DNA from: Bradyrhizobium ottawaense
Lineage (GTDB): Bacteria; Pseudomonadota; Alphaproteobacteria; Rhizobiales; Xanthobacteraceae
Direction of reading: 5' to 3'
Assembly (NCBI RefSeq): GCF_002278135.3
Contig: NZ_CP029425.2
Location: 7,664,001 to 7,728,000, forward strand
Length of the DNA stretch: 64,000 nucleotides
Shown: piece after piece, positions 53,472-63,066 of the stretch
Position numbering within the stretch: the first letter of the stretch is position 1
How the letters are laid out: each line of letters begins with the position of its first letter
Notes under the pieces: generated by a model
What the model saw: the letters and a program-made list of their open reading frames with translations, nothing else
Database searches by the model: none
What the model was told of the DNA's origin: nothing
Program-made: the position numbers and the translations under genes

Positions 53472-54260
53472 TTACTCCGCCGTCCAGCCGCCATCGATCG
53501 AGAGATTGGTGCCGGTGATCTGGGCGGCATCATCGCCGCACAGGAACAGCGCCAATGCGGCGACCTGCTCGGACGTCACGAACTCCTTGGTCGGCTGCGC
53601 GTCGAGCAGAACGTCGTTGATGACCTGCTCGCGCGTCAGATTGCGCGCCTTCATCGTGTCGGGGATCTGCCGCTCCACCAGCGGGGTCCAGACGTAGCCG
53701 GGACTGATGCAGTTGCAGGTGATCTTGTGGGTCGCGACCTCCAGCGCCACGGTCTTGGTCAGGCCTGCGATGCCGTGCTTGGCCGAGACGTAGGCCGACT
53801 TGAAGGGCGAGGCGACCAGCGAATGCGCCGATGCCGTGTTGATGATGCGGCCCCAGCCTTTCTTCTTCATGCCGGGCACGGCGGCACGGATGGCGTGGAA
53901 GGCCGAGGACAGGTTGATGGCGATGATCTGGTCCCACTTCTCGAGCGGAAACTCCTCGATCGGCGAGACGAACTGGATGCCGGCATTGTTGACGAGGATG
54001 TCGACTGAACCAAAGGTCTTCTCGCCGAGCGCGATCATGCCGGCGATCTCGGCCGGCTTGGTCATGTCGGCGGGCGAATAGATCGCCTTCACCTTGAAGT
54101 CCGCCTCGATCTTCGCGCGCTCCTTCTCAATGTCCTCCGGCGTGCCGAAGCCGTTGATGACGACATTGGCGCCGGCGGCGGCGAAGGCGCGTGCATAGGC
54201 GAGCCCGATGCCGCTAGTGGACCCGGTCACGACGGCATTCTTGCCTGACAGACTACCCAT
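53472..54260 (-). CDS. bdhA: D-3-hydroxybutyrate dehydrogenase
   Basis: 262 aa SDR enzyme oxidising 3-hydroxybutyrate to acetoacetate with NAD, the second step of polyhydroxybutyrate use. VTGSTSGIGLAYARAFAAAG, VNNAGIQFVSPIEEFPLEKW, INTASAHSLVASPFKSAYVS (catalytic Ser and Tyr), YVSAKHG, and the C-terminal TGTNLSIDGGWTAE all match known HBDH proteins, including the AHxLVAS pattern at the substrate site. It starts 1 nt after the stop of the patatin gene, so the two are one operon. Confidence 0.92.
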   Translation of the reverse strand: MGSLSGKNAVVTGSTSGIGLAYARAFAAAGANVVINGFGTPEDIEKERAKIEADFKVKAIYSPADMTKPAEIAGMIALGEKTFGSVDILVNNAGIQFVSPIEEFPLEKWDQIIAINLSSAFHAIRAAVPGMKKKGWGRIINTASAHSLVASPFKSAYVSAKHGIAGLTKTVALEVATHKITCNCISPGYVWTPLVERQIPDTMKARNLTREQVINDVLLDAQPTKEFVTSEQVAALALFLCGDDAAQITGTNLSIDGGWTAE

Positions 54261-54261
54261 T

Positions 54262-55437
54262 CTATTCGCTCCTTTTTGCCGGGGGCGCGGTGACGTCCCC
54301 CGTGAGATCGTAGGTCACCATGGTCTCACCGGACTGCGGCCGCTCGAGCCAGTCCTTGTGGCGCATCGACAGATGCACGTCGCGCACGCCGGCCTCCCAA
54401 TGCTCGACCATGGCGACGTGCGAGAAGTCGTAATCCTTGGACGAGGATTCGTAGTTCTTGCTGCGGTAGATCAGATGCACGACGGTGACGGTGCTTTCGC
54501 GCGACACCTTCGCCAGGAATTCGACGGAAGGATCGTTCTTGAGATAATCCGGCAATTTGCCGATCAGGTCGCGCACCGCCCTGCGGGCGTTGTGGATCTG
54601 CTTGTTCTTGTCGGTGTTCATCCGCGTGCGGCTGGAATAGCGGATGTCCTTCTCGCGCTCGGCGGCCTCCAGCAGCGAGGTCGGCAGATCGCCGCGCGCG
54701 GAAAACAGGTCGACCTGGAAGATCAGCATGTCGCGATCGACCTCGGCGTCGAGCACGTAGTCGAGCGGCGTGTTGGAGGCGATGCCGCCGTCCCAATAAT
54801 GCTCGCCCTCGATCATCACGGATGGAAAGCCGGGCGGCAGCGCGCCGGAGGCCATGATGTGCTCGGGGCCGATGGTCTTGCCGAGCTTCTTGAACTCGTA
54901 ATTGTCGAAATATTTGAAGTTGCCGGAGGTGACGCCGACCGCGCCGACCGACAGGCGCGTCTTCAAATCGTTGATGCGGTCGAAATCGACCAGACGCTCC
55001 AGCGTCTTCTTCAGCGGTGCGGTGTCGTAATAGCTCTCGGCCTGCGGGCTGCCGGGCGGCCAGAGCGGCGCCGGCGGAATCCGCGGCGTGAAGAAGCCGG
55101 GCACGCCGAAGGTCGCGATCAGCGCGGCACTGGTCGAATTGAACAGCTCGCGGCTGTGGTCGCTCTTGCCGATCGGTTTCCACGGCACCGGCGCGGAGAC
55201 CATCTCCCAGAATTCCTTGAGCCGCTTGACGCGCGTCGGGCCCTCGTTGCCGGCGATGATGGCGGCGTTGACCGCGCCGATCGAGATGCCGGCGACCCAT
55301 TCCGGCTCGAAACCGTGGCCGCACAGCGCCTGATAGGCGCCGGCCTGATAGGAGCCAAGCGCGCCGCCGCCCTGAAGGACCAGGACGCGTTGCGCATTCG
55401 CGGGGATGCTGGCGGATTCCGGGCTATGATCGATCAT
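54262..55437 (-). CDS. Patatin-like phospholipase with DUF3734 domain
   Basis: 391 aa. Oxyanion hole QGGGALGSYQAG near 23-34, nucleophile elbow GISIGA near 51-56 (Ser), catalytic Asp in YWDGGIASNTPLD near 210. The C-terminal ~110 residues (RRAVRDLIGKLPDYL onwards) match the DUF3734 domain. The family hydrolyses acyl esters. Operon with bdhA suggests a link with hydroxybutyrate or lipid turnover, for instance release of hydroxyacyl groups; this is inference. No signal peptide, so cytoplasmic. Confidence 0.9.
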   Translation of the reverse strand: MIDHSPESASIPANAQRVLVLQGGGALGSYQAGAYQALCGHGFEPEWVAGISIGAVNAAIIAGNEGPTRVKRLKEFWEMVSAPVPWKPIGKSDHSRELFNSTSAALIATFGVPGFFTPRIPPAPLWPPGSPQAESYYDTAPLKKTLERLVDFDRINDLKTRLSVGAVGVTSGNFKYFDNYEFKKLGKTIGPEHIMASGALPPGFPSVMIEGEHYWDGGIASNTPLDYVLDAEVDRDMLIFQVDLFSARGDLPTSLLEAAEREKDIRYSSRTRMNTDKNKQIHNARRAVRDLIGKLPDYLKNDPSVEFLAKVSRESTVTVVHLIYRSKNYESSSKDYDFSHVAMVEHWEAGVRDVHLSMRHKDWLERPQSGETMVTYDLTGDVTAPPAKRSE

Positions 55438-55514
55438 GCAGGAACAATAGCAAAAGGCGAGCCACCGTGGCGACCCTCCGCCGCGGCGTCAATGCATCCC
55501 GGATCAAGTCTGGC

Positions 55515-56018
55515 TTATCGGGGCTCGGTCGAGGCCAGGATCATGGTCCAGAACACCTTGTATTTGGTGCCGGGAGCATAGCTCGCCGCGATGCCCAATT
55601 TTGTGACACCGCCCTTGAGCATGTTGGCGCGGTGGGGCGGCGAATCGCGCCAGCCGGAAAACGCTTCCGCCAGCGTATGATAGCCGGCCGAGACGTTCTC
55701 GACGGCAACGGTGGCGGGATAGCCGCCGGTGGCAAGGCGCTTGGCCAGCGGCGCGCGGACGTCGTGATCCATCTTGTTGGCCGCAGCCATAGCCTGGGAC
55801 TGGGATTCGGCGAGCCGCATCAGGTCAGGGTCGATGACGACGGTGCCGAGGGCGTTGTTCTGGCGGTATTGCGAGATCATGATCGCGGCCGCCTGCGCAT
55901 CGAGCTTGGAGCCCGGGACCGCCATATCGGCATACATGGACGGCTGCTGGACCGGTGCCTCGTTGCCGGCACAGCCGGCAAGCAGCAAAGTGATGAGAAT
56001 TGCGGCCGCAGCGCGCAT
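55515..56018 (-). CDS. CAP-domain (SCP/PR1) lipoprotein
   Basis: 167 aa from the ATG at 56018, which has a GGGGG site 8 nt upstream and gives a lipoprotein signal with lipobox LLAGC. The CAP domain (~45-165) shows LMRLAESQSQAMAAANKMDHD, VAVENVSAGYHTLAEAFSGW and SPPHRANMLKGGVTKLGIAA, including the conserved His and Glu. An upstream ATG (56051) would give an unusual 11-residue extension. CAP proteins bind sterols, lipids or act as peptidases; the function here is unknown. Confidence 0.88.
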   Translation of the reverse strand: MRAAAAILITLLLAGCAGNEAPVQQPSMYADMAVPGSKLDAQAAAIMISQYRQNNALGTVVIDPDLMRLAESQSQAMAAANKMDHDVRAPLAKRLATGGYPATVAVENVSAGYHTLAEAFSGWRDSPPHRANMLKGGVTKLGIAASYAPGTKYKVFWTMILASTEPR

Positions 56019-56094
56019 GTAAAGCCCCCGAATGAGGGGCCGTTGTTGCATACCAACCGTGGCTGAAAGGTGAATTTTGAAGAAAATCGTTCCT

Positions 56095-56210
56095 GTCATT
56101 CCGGGGCAGCGCGTAGCGCTGAACTGTGGTGCGCAATCGCGCACCTGAGACTCTCGCGCCATAACCTCGAGATTCCGGGGGCGATGCTTCGCATCGCCAC
56201 GGAATGACAG
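56095..56210. repeat. Degenerate palindromic repeat, family B
   Basis: TGTCATTCCGGGGCAGCGCG ... at the left and GATTCCGGGGGCGATGC ... GCCACGGAATGACA at the right; inner hairpins GTGCGCAATCGCGCAC and GCGATGCTTCGCATCGC. Lies just downstream of cysA. Confidence 0.75.
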
Positions 56211-56215
56211 AGCGT

Positions 56216-57250
56216 TTAGCCCGCAAATATCCGGTAACGGCGCGGCTCGAGGCCGATGGTGTCGCCGGCGCGCAGTTCCTTGTCGCGGGGGGCGTCGATC
56301 TCGATGGTCTCGCCGCCCGACAATGCGACCTCGGCGCGCTGCACGGGACCGAAATTGCGGACGTGCTGGACCGCGCCCTCGAAGGCGCCGCTGCCGGGGG
56401 GCCCGACCAGCATGTCATGTCGCCGCACGAACAGTTTTGACGCGCCAGGCGCAAGCCCGTCCGCCGCGAGGGTGAGCGGCCGGTCACCCAGCCTGATCAC
56501 GCCGCCTTCGACCTGAACCGGCAGTTCGATGGACTCGCCGATAAAGCCGTGCACGAAGGCCGTCGCCGGGGTCTCATAGACGTCGTCGGGCGAGCCGATC
56601 TGCTCGATCCTGCCCTTGTCCATGACGACGACGCGGTTGGCGACTTCGAGCGCCTCCTCCTGGTCGTGGGTGACGAAGATGGAGGTGACGTTGATCTCGT
56701 GATGCAGCGAGCGCAGCCATCGGCGCAGTTCTTTCCGCACCTTGGCATCGAGCGCGCCGAAGGGCTCGTCGAGCAAGAGGATGCGCGGCTCGATCGCGAG
56801 CGCGCGGGCGAGCGCAATGCGCTGGCGCTGGCCGCCGGAGAGCTGGCTCGGATAGCGGTCGGCGAGCCAGTCGAGCTGAACGAGGTCGAGCAGTTCCTTG
56901 ACCCGCGCCCGGATCGCGGTTTCGTCCTTGCGTACCGCGCGCGGCTGCACGCGCAGGCCGAAGGCGACGTTCTCGAACACGGTCATGTGGCGGAACAGCG
57001 CGTAATGCTGGAACACGAAGCCGACATGCCGCTCGCGCGCACCCTGCGCCAGCGCGTCCTCGCCATTGAAGGAGACCTCGCCGGAATCAGGCCAGTCGAG
57101 GCCGGCGATGATCCGCAGCAGCGTGGTCTTGCCGGAGCCTGACGGACCGAGCAGCGCCAGCAATTCACCATTGTCGACCTTGAGGTCGACGCCGTCGAGG
57201 GCGGCAAAACTGCCGAACTTCTTGACGAGATTCTTGACTTCAATGGTCAC
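56216..57250 (-). CDS. cysA: Sulfate/thiosulfate ABC transporter ATPase
   Basis: 344 aa. Walker [10 protein letters not shown] near 35, Q-loop [17 protein letters not shown] (typical of CysA/PotA-type), signature [16 protein letters not shown] near 137, Walker [13 protein letters not shown] near 155, H-switch [14 protein letters not shown], and a C-terminal TOBE/regulatory region. Its start overlaps the cysW stop by 11 bp. It powers sulfate import with CysT, CysW and the binding protein. Confidence 0.95.
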   Translation of the reverse strand: MTIEVKNLVKKFGSFAALDGVDLKVDNGELLALLGPSGSGKTTLLRIIAGLDWPDSGEVSFNGEDALAQGARERHVGFVFQHYALFRHMTVFENVAFGLRVQPRAVRKDETAIRARVKELLDLVQLDWLADRYPSQLSGGQRQRIALARALAIEPRILLLDEPFGALDAKVRKELRRWLRSLHHEINVTSIFVTHDQEEALEVANRVVVMDKGRIEQIGSPDDVYETPATAFVHGFIGESIELPVQVEGGVIRLGDRPLTLAADGLAPGASKLFVRRHDMLVGPPGSGAFEGAVQHVRNFGPVQRAEVALSGGETIEIDAPRDKELRAGDTIGLEPRRYRIFAG

Positions 57251-58163
57251 TTGCGTCGTCTCCTTCGTCGAGGTGACGTTCGAGAACGGTCTTTGCGATC
57301 AGCGTGATCAGCGCCAGCATCGCCAGCAGCGAGGCGATCGCGAAGGCGGCGACGAACTGGTATTCGTTGTAGAGGATCTCGACCAGCAGCGGCATCGTGT
57401 TGGTCTCACCGCGGATATGGCCTGAGACGACGGAGACCGCGCCGAACTCGCCCATCGCACGCGCATTGCAGAGCAGGACGCCATAGAGCACGCCCCATTT
57501 GATGTTGGGCAGGGTGACGCGGAAGAAGGTCTGCAAGCCCGAAGCGCCGAGCGAAACCGCGGCCTCCTCCTCCTGCGTGCCCTGCTCCTGCATCAGCGGG
57601 ATCAGCGCGCGCGCGACGAACGGGAAGGTCACGAAGGTGGTGGCGAGCGCAATGCCGGGCACGGCGAACAGGATCTGGATGTCGTGATCCCTGAGCCAGC
57701 CGCCGAAATAACCCTGCGCGCCGAACAGCAGCACGAAGACGAGACCGGAGATCACCGGGCTGACCGAAAACGGCAGGTCGATCAGCGTGATCAGGAAGGT
57801 CTTGCCCGGGAAATCGAATTTTGCAATCGCCCAGGCGGCGACGAGGCCGAAGACAAGGTTGAGGCCGACCGAGATCGCCGCGACGATCAACGTCAGCTTG
57901 ATCGCGGCCAGCGCCTCCGGCTCGGCGAGCGCGGAGAGATAGGCGAGGATTCCCTTCGAAAAGGCCTGCGCGAACACGACCACCAGCGGCAGCACGACGA
58001 AGACGGAAAGAAAGATCATCGCCAGCGCGATGATGGTGATGCGCACCGCGCGCGGTTCGGTGCGCAAATTGTCTTGCGCCGCCGCCGCATGTGCCCGTGC
58101 CTTCGCACGTGCCTTGGCGTCGGGAGCCGAGAGCGACACGGAGTCTGCGATCTGCATCGTCAT
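57240..58163 (-). CDS. cysW: Sulfate ABC transporter permease CysW
   Basis: 307 aa with six TM helices. The binding-protein-dependent permease loop ([20 protein letters not shown], with EAA-GLG pattern) is near 211-230 and contacts Cys[21 protein letters not shown] is the CysW hallmark. The N-terminus has an Ala/Lys/Arg-rich extension (~14-40). Ends inside the cysA start and begins 10 bp after cysT. Confidence 0.94.
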   Translation of the reverse strand: MTMQIADSVSLSAPDAKARAKARAHAAAAQDNLRTEPRAVRITIIALAMIFLSVFVVLPLVVVFAQAFSKGILAYLSALAEPEALAAIKLTLIVAAISVGLNLVFGLVAAWAIAKFDFPGKTFLITLIDLPFSVSPVISGLVFVLLFGAQGYFGGWLRDHDIQILFAVPGIALATTFVTFPFVARALIPLMQEQGTQEEEAAVSLGASGLQTFFRVTLPNIKWGVLYGVLLCNARAMGEFGAVSVVSGHIRGETNTMPLLVEILYNEYQFVAAFAIASLLAMLALITLIAKTVLERHLDEGDDASDH

Positions 58164-58173
58164 CGCATCCTCC

Positions 58174-59010
58174 TCAGCGCGCCGGGATCCGGCTCCGCGC
58201 CCAGCGCTGGAGCCGGTTGACGGCGAAAATGATGACGAAGGAGACGACGAGCATGACCACAGCGATGGCGGTCGCGTCGGCGTAGCGAAATTCGGACAGC
58301 CGGATCACGATCAAGAGCGGCGCGATCTCGGAGACATTAGGCAGATTGCCGGCAATGAAGATCACCGAGCCGTATTCACCGACCGCGCGGGCAAAGGCGA
58401 GCGCGAGCCCGGTGAGCAGCGCCGGCGCGAGCGAGGGCAGGATCACGCGGATGATGGTCTGCCAGCGGCTGGCGCCCAGGCTGCCCGCGGCCTCCTCGAT
58501 CTCGGGGTCGAGATCCTGCAGCACCGGCTGCACCGTGCGCACCACGAAGGGAATGCCGATGAAGATCATGGCGACGAAGATGCCGACCGGCGTGAACGCC
58601 ACCTTGATGCCGAGCGCCGCGAGCGGCGCCCCGAGCCAGCCCTTCTCGGCGAACAGCGCGGTCAGCGCGACCCCGGCGACCGCCGTCGGCAGCGCGAAGG
58701 GCACGTCGACGATGGCGTCGAACAGCCGCCGGCCGGGGAAGCGGTAGCGCACCAGCGCCCAGACGATGATGCTGCCCATGACGAGGTTGACGCAGGCCGC
58801 CGCGAACGCGAGGCCGAAGGAAACCCGCAGGGCATTCAGGGTGCGCCGGCTGGAGAGGATGTTCCAGAATTGCTCGGGGCTGAGCTCGAGCGATTTCAGG
58901 AACAGCCCGGCGAGCGGAATCAGGATGATGATCGACAGCCAGGAAAGCGTCAGTCCCATGGTGAGACCGAAGCCCGGCAATGTCCGGCGTCGTGCTGCGC
59001 GTGCGCTCAC
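58174..59010 (-). CDS. cysT: Sulfate ABC transporter permease CysT
   Basis: 278 aa, six TM helices; [20 protein letters not shown] carries the EAA loop near 189, and [18 protein letters not shown] is the CysT/CysU signature. Forms the membrane channel with CysW. Lies 37 bp after the binding-protein gene. Confidence 0.94.
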   Translation of the reverse strand: MSARAARRRTLPGFGLTMGLTLSWLSIIILIPLAGLFLKSLELSPEQFWNILSSRRTLNALRVSFGLAFAAACVNLVMGSIIVWALVRYRFPGRRLFDAIVDVPFALPTAVAGVALTALFAEKGWLGAPLAALGIKVAFTPVGIFVAMIFIGIPFVVRTVQPVLQDLDPEIEEAAGSLGASRWQTIIRVILPSLAPALLTGLALAFARAVGEYGSVIFIAGNLPNVSEIAPLLIVIRLSEFRYADATAIAVVMLVVSFVIIFAVNRLQRWARSRIPAR

Positions 59011-59047
59011 CAGGCCCCCTGCTAAAGCCCATTAAGACAGCGCCAGA

Positions 59048-60049
59048 TCAATTCTTATAGATCTGGTCAAAGATGCCGCCGTCGGCGAAATGTTCCTTCT
59101 GCGCCTTGGTCCAACCACCGAAAACGTCGTCGATCGTGAATAGTTCGACCTTTGCGAAGGCATTTTCGTATTTTTTGGCAATCTCGGCATCGCGCGGGCG
59201 GTAGAAGTTGCGCGCGGCGATCTCCTGCCCCTCCTTGGTGTACCAATACTGGAGGTAGGCATCGGCGGCGTTGCGGGTGCCCTTCTTGTCGGCAACCTTG
59301 TCGACGATCGCGACCGGCGGTTCGGCGAGGATGGATTGCGGCGGCGCCACGATCTCGAATTTCTCCCGGCCGAATTCCTTCAGGGCGAGAAACGCCTCGT
59401 TCTCCCAGGCGAGCAGCACGTCGCCGACGCCGCGCTCGACGAAGGTCACGGTGGCGCCGCGCGCGCCGGTATCGAGCACCGGCACCTGCTGGTAGAGCTT
59501 TCCGATGAAGTCCTTGGCCTTGTCGGCGGCGCCGTATTTCTTCTGCGCAAAGCCCCAGGCCGCCAGATAATTCCAGCGCGCGCCGCCCGACGTCTTCGGG
59601 TTCGGCGTGATCACGGCAACGCCCGGCTTGATCAGATCGTCCCAGTCCTTGATCGCCTTGGGGTTGCCCTTGCGCACCAGGAACACGATGGTTGACGTGT
59701 AGGGCGACGCATTCTGCGGTAACCGCTTCTGCCAGTCCGTCGCCGTGAGGCCCTTGCCGGCGATCGCGTCGATGTCGTAGGCGAGCGCGAGCGTCACCAC
59801 ATCGGCCTGCAATCCGTCGATCACCGCCCGCGCCTGCGAACCGCTGCCGCCATGCGACTGCTTGATCTCGACGCTCTTGCCGGTTTCCTTCTGATAGGCA
59901 TTCGCGAACGCCTTGTTGAATTCGGCATAGAGCTCGCGCGTCGGATCATACGACACGTTGAGCAAATTGATGTCGGCAGCGAGAGCCGCGCTTGCCACAA
60001 AAACCGTCGCGAGAAGTCCTGCAGCGAGCGGAACGATACGGCGCATCAT
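59048..60049 (-). CDS. sbp: Periplasmic sulfate-binding protein
   Basis: 333 aa from the preferred ATG at 60049 (GGAG six nt upstream); ATGs 4 codons earlier and one codon later are also possible. Signal peptide to ASAALA, then the mature start [17 protein letters not shown], diagnostic of the Sbp/CysP family. Later signatures: [20 protein letters not shown] and [20 protein letters not shown]. It captures sulfate (and perhaps thiosulfate) and delivers it to CysTWA. The 120 bp between it and cysH may hold its own promoter (TTGACT at ~60125 on the minus strand). Confidence 0.95.
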   Translation of the reverse strand: MMRRIVPLAAGLLATVFVASAALAADINLLNVSYDPTRELYAEFNKAFANAYQKETGKSVEIKQSHGGSGSQARAVIDGLQADVVTLALAYDIDAIAGKGLTATDWQKRLPQNASPYTSTIVFLVRKGNPKAIKDWDDLIKPGVAVITPNPKTSGGARWNYLAAWGFAQKKYGAADKAKDFIGKLYQQVPVLDTGARGATVTFVERGVGDVLLAWENEAFLALKEFGREKFEIVAPPQSILAEPPVAIVDKVADKKGTRNAADAYLQYWYTKEGQEIAARNFYRPRDAEIAKKYENAFAKVELFTIDDVFGGWTKAQKEHFADGGIFDQIYKN

Positions 60050-60169
60050 GTCCATCTCCATTCACTTCGATGACATCGGTGTCAGCGAAGGCAGGCGAAA
60101 CTCGCGGCGAAACGCACTTAAGTCAACGAAACCGGATTTTCTTGTTCGCAGCGTGGCAGCGTGACTGTG

Positions 60170-60901
60170 CTACGAAGTCTTCATCGTGTGGATGCCGCAT
60201 TCTGTCTTGGCCCGGCCGCGCCAGCGACCGGCACGTTCATCCTCACCTTCGGCCGTTCTGCTCGTGCAAGGCATACACCCAACCGACAGGAAACCGGAGG
60301 CGGCCAGTGGATGACGCGGCAATTTGGCGCGGACGAAGATGGCCTCGAGTTCCTCGCGCGAGACGTTGGCGAAGGGGTTGAACTTCAACCGCACGCCATC
60401 GTCTTCAACCACCGGAATGTCGGCGCGCGCATTGCCCTGGAAGCGCTTGCGGCCGTTGATCCAGGCCGAGAACGGCTTCAATGCCCGCGCCAGCGGCTCG
60501 ACTTTACGAATGCGACAGCAGGCATCGGGATCAGAGAACCAGAGATCGCGGTCGGCATCTTCGCGCGCCAGCGTCTCCTCCGCCGGTTTGATCGAGCGGA
60601 CGTCCTTCAATCCAAGCGTCGCGATCAGCATGTCGCGATAGGCCAGCGTCTCCTCGAACAGCCAGCCGGTATCGAGGAAGATCACGGGGATCGCGGGGTC
60701 GACGTCCGCCATGACCTTCAGCAGCGTCGCCGATTCCGTGCCGAACGACGACACCAGCGCCAGCTTTTCGCGCCCGACCGTCTTCAGCGCCGCGGCGACG
60801 ATCTCCGCGGGCGAGGCATCGCGCAGCGCGCGATCGAGTTCGTCCGCCGACGGCAGCGCAGAGGCAGACGTCGGCGAAACCTGAGGCGCGATCGCGTTCA
60901 C
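60170..60901 (-). CDS. cysH: Adenylyl-sulfate (APS) reductase, thioredoxin-dependent
   Basis: 243 aa. Reduces APS to sulfite. The FeS-binding cysteine pairs are present: CC in DACCRIRKVEPL near 131 and CxxC in GCMPCTSR near 213, plus the catalytic Cys in KTECGIH at the C-terminus. The extra CC/CxxC set places it with bacterial APS reductases that hold a [4Fe-4S] cluster rather than PAPS-type CysH. Also VSSFGTESATLLKV near 50 and FLDTGWLFEETLAYRD. Its start overlaps the DUF934 stop by 4 bp. Confidence 0.95.
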   Translation of the reverse strand: MNAIAPQVSPTSASALPSADELDRALRDASPAEIVAAALKTVGREKLALVSSFGTESATLLKVMADVDPAIPVIFLDTGWLFEETLAYRDMLIATLGLKDVRSIKPAEETLAREDADRDLWFSDPDACCRIRKVEPLARALKPFSAWINGRKRFQGNARADIPVVEDDGVRLKFNPFANVSREELEAIFVRAKLPRHPLAASGFLSVGCMPCTSRTAEGEDERAGRWRGRAKTECGIHTMKTS

Positions 60902-61413
60902 GTGCCGACGCCTTCGGAATGGCGCAGCTGCATGCGCCGGTGCAAGGCCGTGATGCGGCCGTCGCCGGTCGGCTGGTAGAACACCGAATAGCGCTTGGCG
61001 GTCTGCATGAAGGCTTCCGCGTCGGCCTGCTTCTTGACGTCGAAGGAATCAAAGCCGGCGCGCAGCATGAACACGAACTGGTCGCGCAGCACCTGGCCGG
61101 TGGCGCGCAATTCGCCGCGGTAATTGTATCGCTCGCGCAGCAGCCGGGCCTGGCTGTAGGCACGGCCGTCGCGGAAGGTCGGGAACACCAGCGCAACGAC
61201 GGCGATCTTGCCGAGATAGGGGACCAGTTCGGCGATGTCGCGGTTGTTCGGCCAGATCACGCCGACCTTGCCGGCACGCTCGAGCAGCGCATCGGCCTCG
61301 CCGATGAAGCGCTCGGCCGGCACCAGGATGTCGCCGCCCTCGGGCAGCGGCGTGTCGACGGCCAGCTTGACGAAGCTGTCGTCGGCGATCTTTCCGCCGT
61401 TAACGAGTGGCAT
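60898..61413 (-). CDS. DUF934 protein of the sulfite reduction cluster
   Basis: 171 aa. GVIWPNNRDIAELVPYLG, FPTFRDGRAYSQARLLRERY, YRGELRATGQVLRDQFVFML and AGFDSFDVKK are the conserved blocks of DUF934. No redox cysteines or membrane segments. It overlaps the end of cysI by 14 bp and the start of cysH by 4 bp. The family is nearly always found with ferredoxin-type sulfite reductase, so a role in that reaction or in enzyme assembly is inferred; the mechanism is unknown. Confidence 0.9.
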   Translation of the reverse strand: MPLVNGGKIADDSFVKLAVDTPLPEGGDILVPAERFIGEADALLERAGKVGVIWPNNRDIAELVPYLGKIAVVALVFPTFRDGRAYSQARLLRERYNYRGELRATGQVLRDQFVFMLRAGFDSFDVKKQADAEAFMQTAKRYSVFYQPTGDGRITALHRRMQLRHSEGVGT

Positions 61414-63055
61414 AAACGCGCTCCTTGAAGGGTTCGACGCCGAGGCGTTTCACTGTGTCCATGAACAGCTCGTCGGGCCGCTCGCGCAGCGCCAGATAGG
61501 CTTCCACGATGTCCTCGACGACGTCGGCGACCTCGTCGAACTTGACGCCCGGCCCGATCAGGTTCCCGAGCGCGGCGTTTTCGTCTGCACGGCCGCCGAT
61601 GGTGATCTGGTAGACTTCCTCGCCGTTCTTCTCGACGCCGAGAATGCCGATATGGCCGACATGGTGATGACCGCAGGCGTTGATGCAGCCTGAGATGTTG
61701 ATGTGGAGCCGGCCGATCAGGTTGGCGAGCTCGTGGTTGGCGAAGCGCCGCGTCAGTTCCTGCGCGATCGGGATCGAGCGCGCATTCGCCAGCGAGCAAT
61801 AGTCGAGACCCGGGCAGGCGATGATGTCGGTGATCAGGTTGACGTTCGGCGTCGCAAGGCCAAGCTTGTCGAGTGCCTTCCACAGCGCCGGCAGATCGCG
61901 CTTGGCGACATGCGGCAGTGCCAGGTTCTGTTCGTGACCAACGCGGATCTCACCGAAGGAATATTTGTCGGCGAGATCGGCCAGCGCATCCATCTGCTCC
62001 GCCGTGGCATCGCCCGGGGGCGCGCCAATCGGCTTCAGCGAGATCGTGACGATGGCATAGCCCTGGTTCTTGTGCGAGGCCACCGAGTTCTTGCGCCACG
62101 CTTCGAAATCGGGATCGGCCGCGGCCTGCCGAAGTTCGTCCGGCATGTGCGGGAGCTTTTCGTAAGGAGGATAGGTGAAGCGCGAGCGGATGTCCTCGAT
62201 CACCTCGTCGTCGATGTGGAGCGAGGAGTTGCGGATGTGCTGCCACTCCTCCTCGACCTCGCGGGAGAACTTCTCGATGCCGAGCTCGTGCACCAGGATC
62301 TTGATGCGCGCCTTGTAGATGTTGTCGCGGCGACCGTACTGATTGTAGACGCGCAGGATCGCCTCGATATAGCTCAGGATATCGCGGCCGTGCACGAAGT
62401 GCTTGATGGTCTTGGCGATGAACGGCGTGCGGCCAAGACCGCCGCCGACCAGCACCTCGAAGCCGGTCTCGCCCTTTTCGTTCTTGATCAGGCGAAGGCC
62501 GATGTCGTGGATCTTGATCGCGGCACGGTCGTGGTCCGACGCGGTGATCGCGATCTTGAACTTGCGCGGCAGGAACGAGAACTCCGGATGCAGCGTGGTG
62601 TGCTGGCGGATCAGCTCCGACCAGATGCGGGGATCCTCGATCTCGCCCGGCGCGACGCCGGCCCACTGGTCCGAAGTGACGTTACGCATGTTGTTGCCGG
62701 AGGTCTGCATCGCATGGATGCCGACCTTGGCGAGATCTTCCAGCGCGTCCGGCAATTCAGCGAGCTTGATCCAGTTGAACTGGATGTTCTGCCGCGTGGT
62801 GAAATGGCCGTAGCCGCGGTCGTATTTGCGCGCGACATGGGCGAGCGCCCGCAGCTGGTTCGTCGCCAGCGTGCCATAGGGGATCGCAACGCGGAACATG
62901 TAGGCGTGCAGTTGCAGATAGACGCCGTTCTGCAGGCGCAAGATCTTGAACTCGTCCTCGGTGAGCTCGCCGGAGAGGCGCCGCTTCACCTGGTCGCGGA
63001 ACTCCGAGACGCGCTCATTGACGAGCGTGCGGTCGATTTCGTCGTAAGCATACAT
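61400..63055 (-). CDS. cysI: Sulfite reductase hemoprotein (siroheme, [4Fe-4S])
   Basis: 551 aa. Six-electron reduction of sulfite to sulfide. Duplicated ferredoxin-like/sulfite-nitrite-reductase fold; YGHFTTRQNIQFNWIKL near 79 and NNMRNVTSDQWAG near 121. Cluster/siroheme ligands: CPGLDYC near 414 and GCINACGHHHVG near 455. The length and the absence of a CysJ flavoprotein gene nearby suggest the electron donor is ferredoxin or another carrier. Nitrite reductase is a possible alternative from fold alone, but the cysH, cysG and transporter genes around it settle the call. Confidence 0.93.
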   Translation of the reverse strand: MYAYDEIDRTLVNERVSEFRDQVKRRLSGELTEDEFKILRLQNGVYLQLHAYMFRVAIPYGTLATNQLRALAHVARKYDRGYGHFTTRQNIQFNWIKLAELPDALEDLAKVGIHAMQTSGNNMRNVTSDQWAGVAPGEIEDPRIWSELIRQHTTLHPEFSFLPRKFKIAITASDHDRAAIKIHDIGLRLIKNEKGETGFEVLVGGGLGRTPFIAKTIKHFVHGRDILSYIEAILRVYNQYGRRDNIYKARIKILVHELGIEKFSREVEEEWQHIRNSSLHIDDEVIEDIRSRFTYPPYEKLPHMPDELRQAAADPDFEAWRKNSVASHKNQGYAIVTISLKPIGAPPGDATAEQMDALADLADKYSFGEIRVGHEQNLALPHVAKRDLPALWKALDKLGLATPNVNLITDIIACPGLDYCSLANARSIPIAQELTRRFANHELANLIGRLHINISGCINACGHHHVGHIGILGVEKNGEEVYQITIGGRADENAALGNLIGPGVKFDEVADVVEDIVEAYLALRERPDELFMDTVKRLGVEPFKERVYATR

Positions 63056-63066
63056 AAGAAAGCGCC

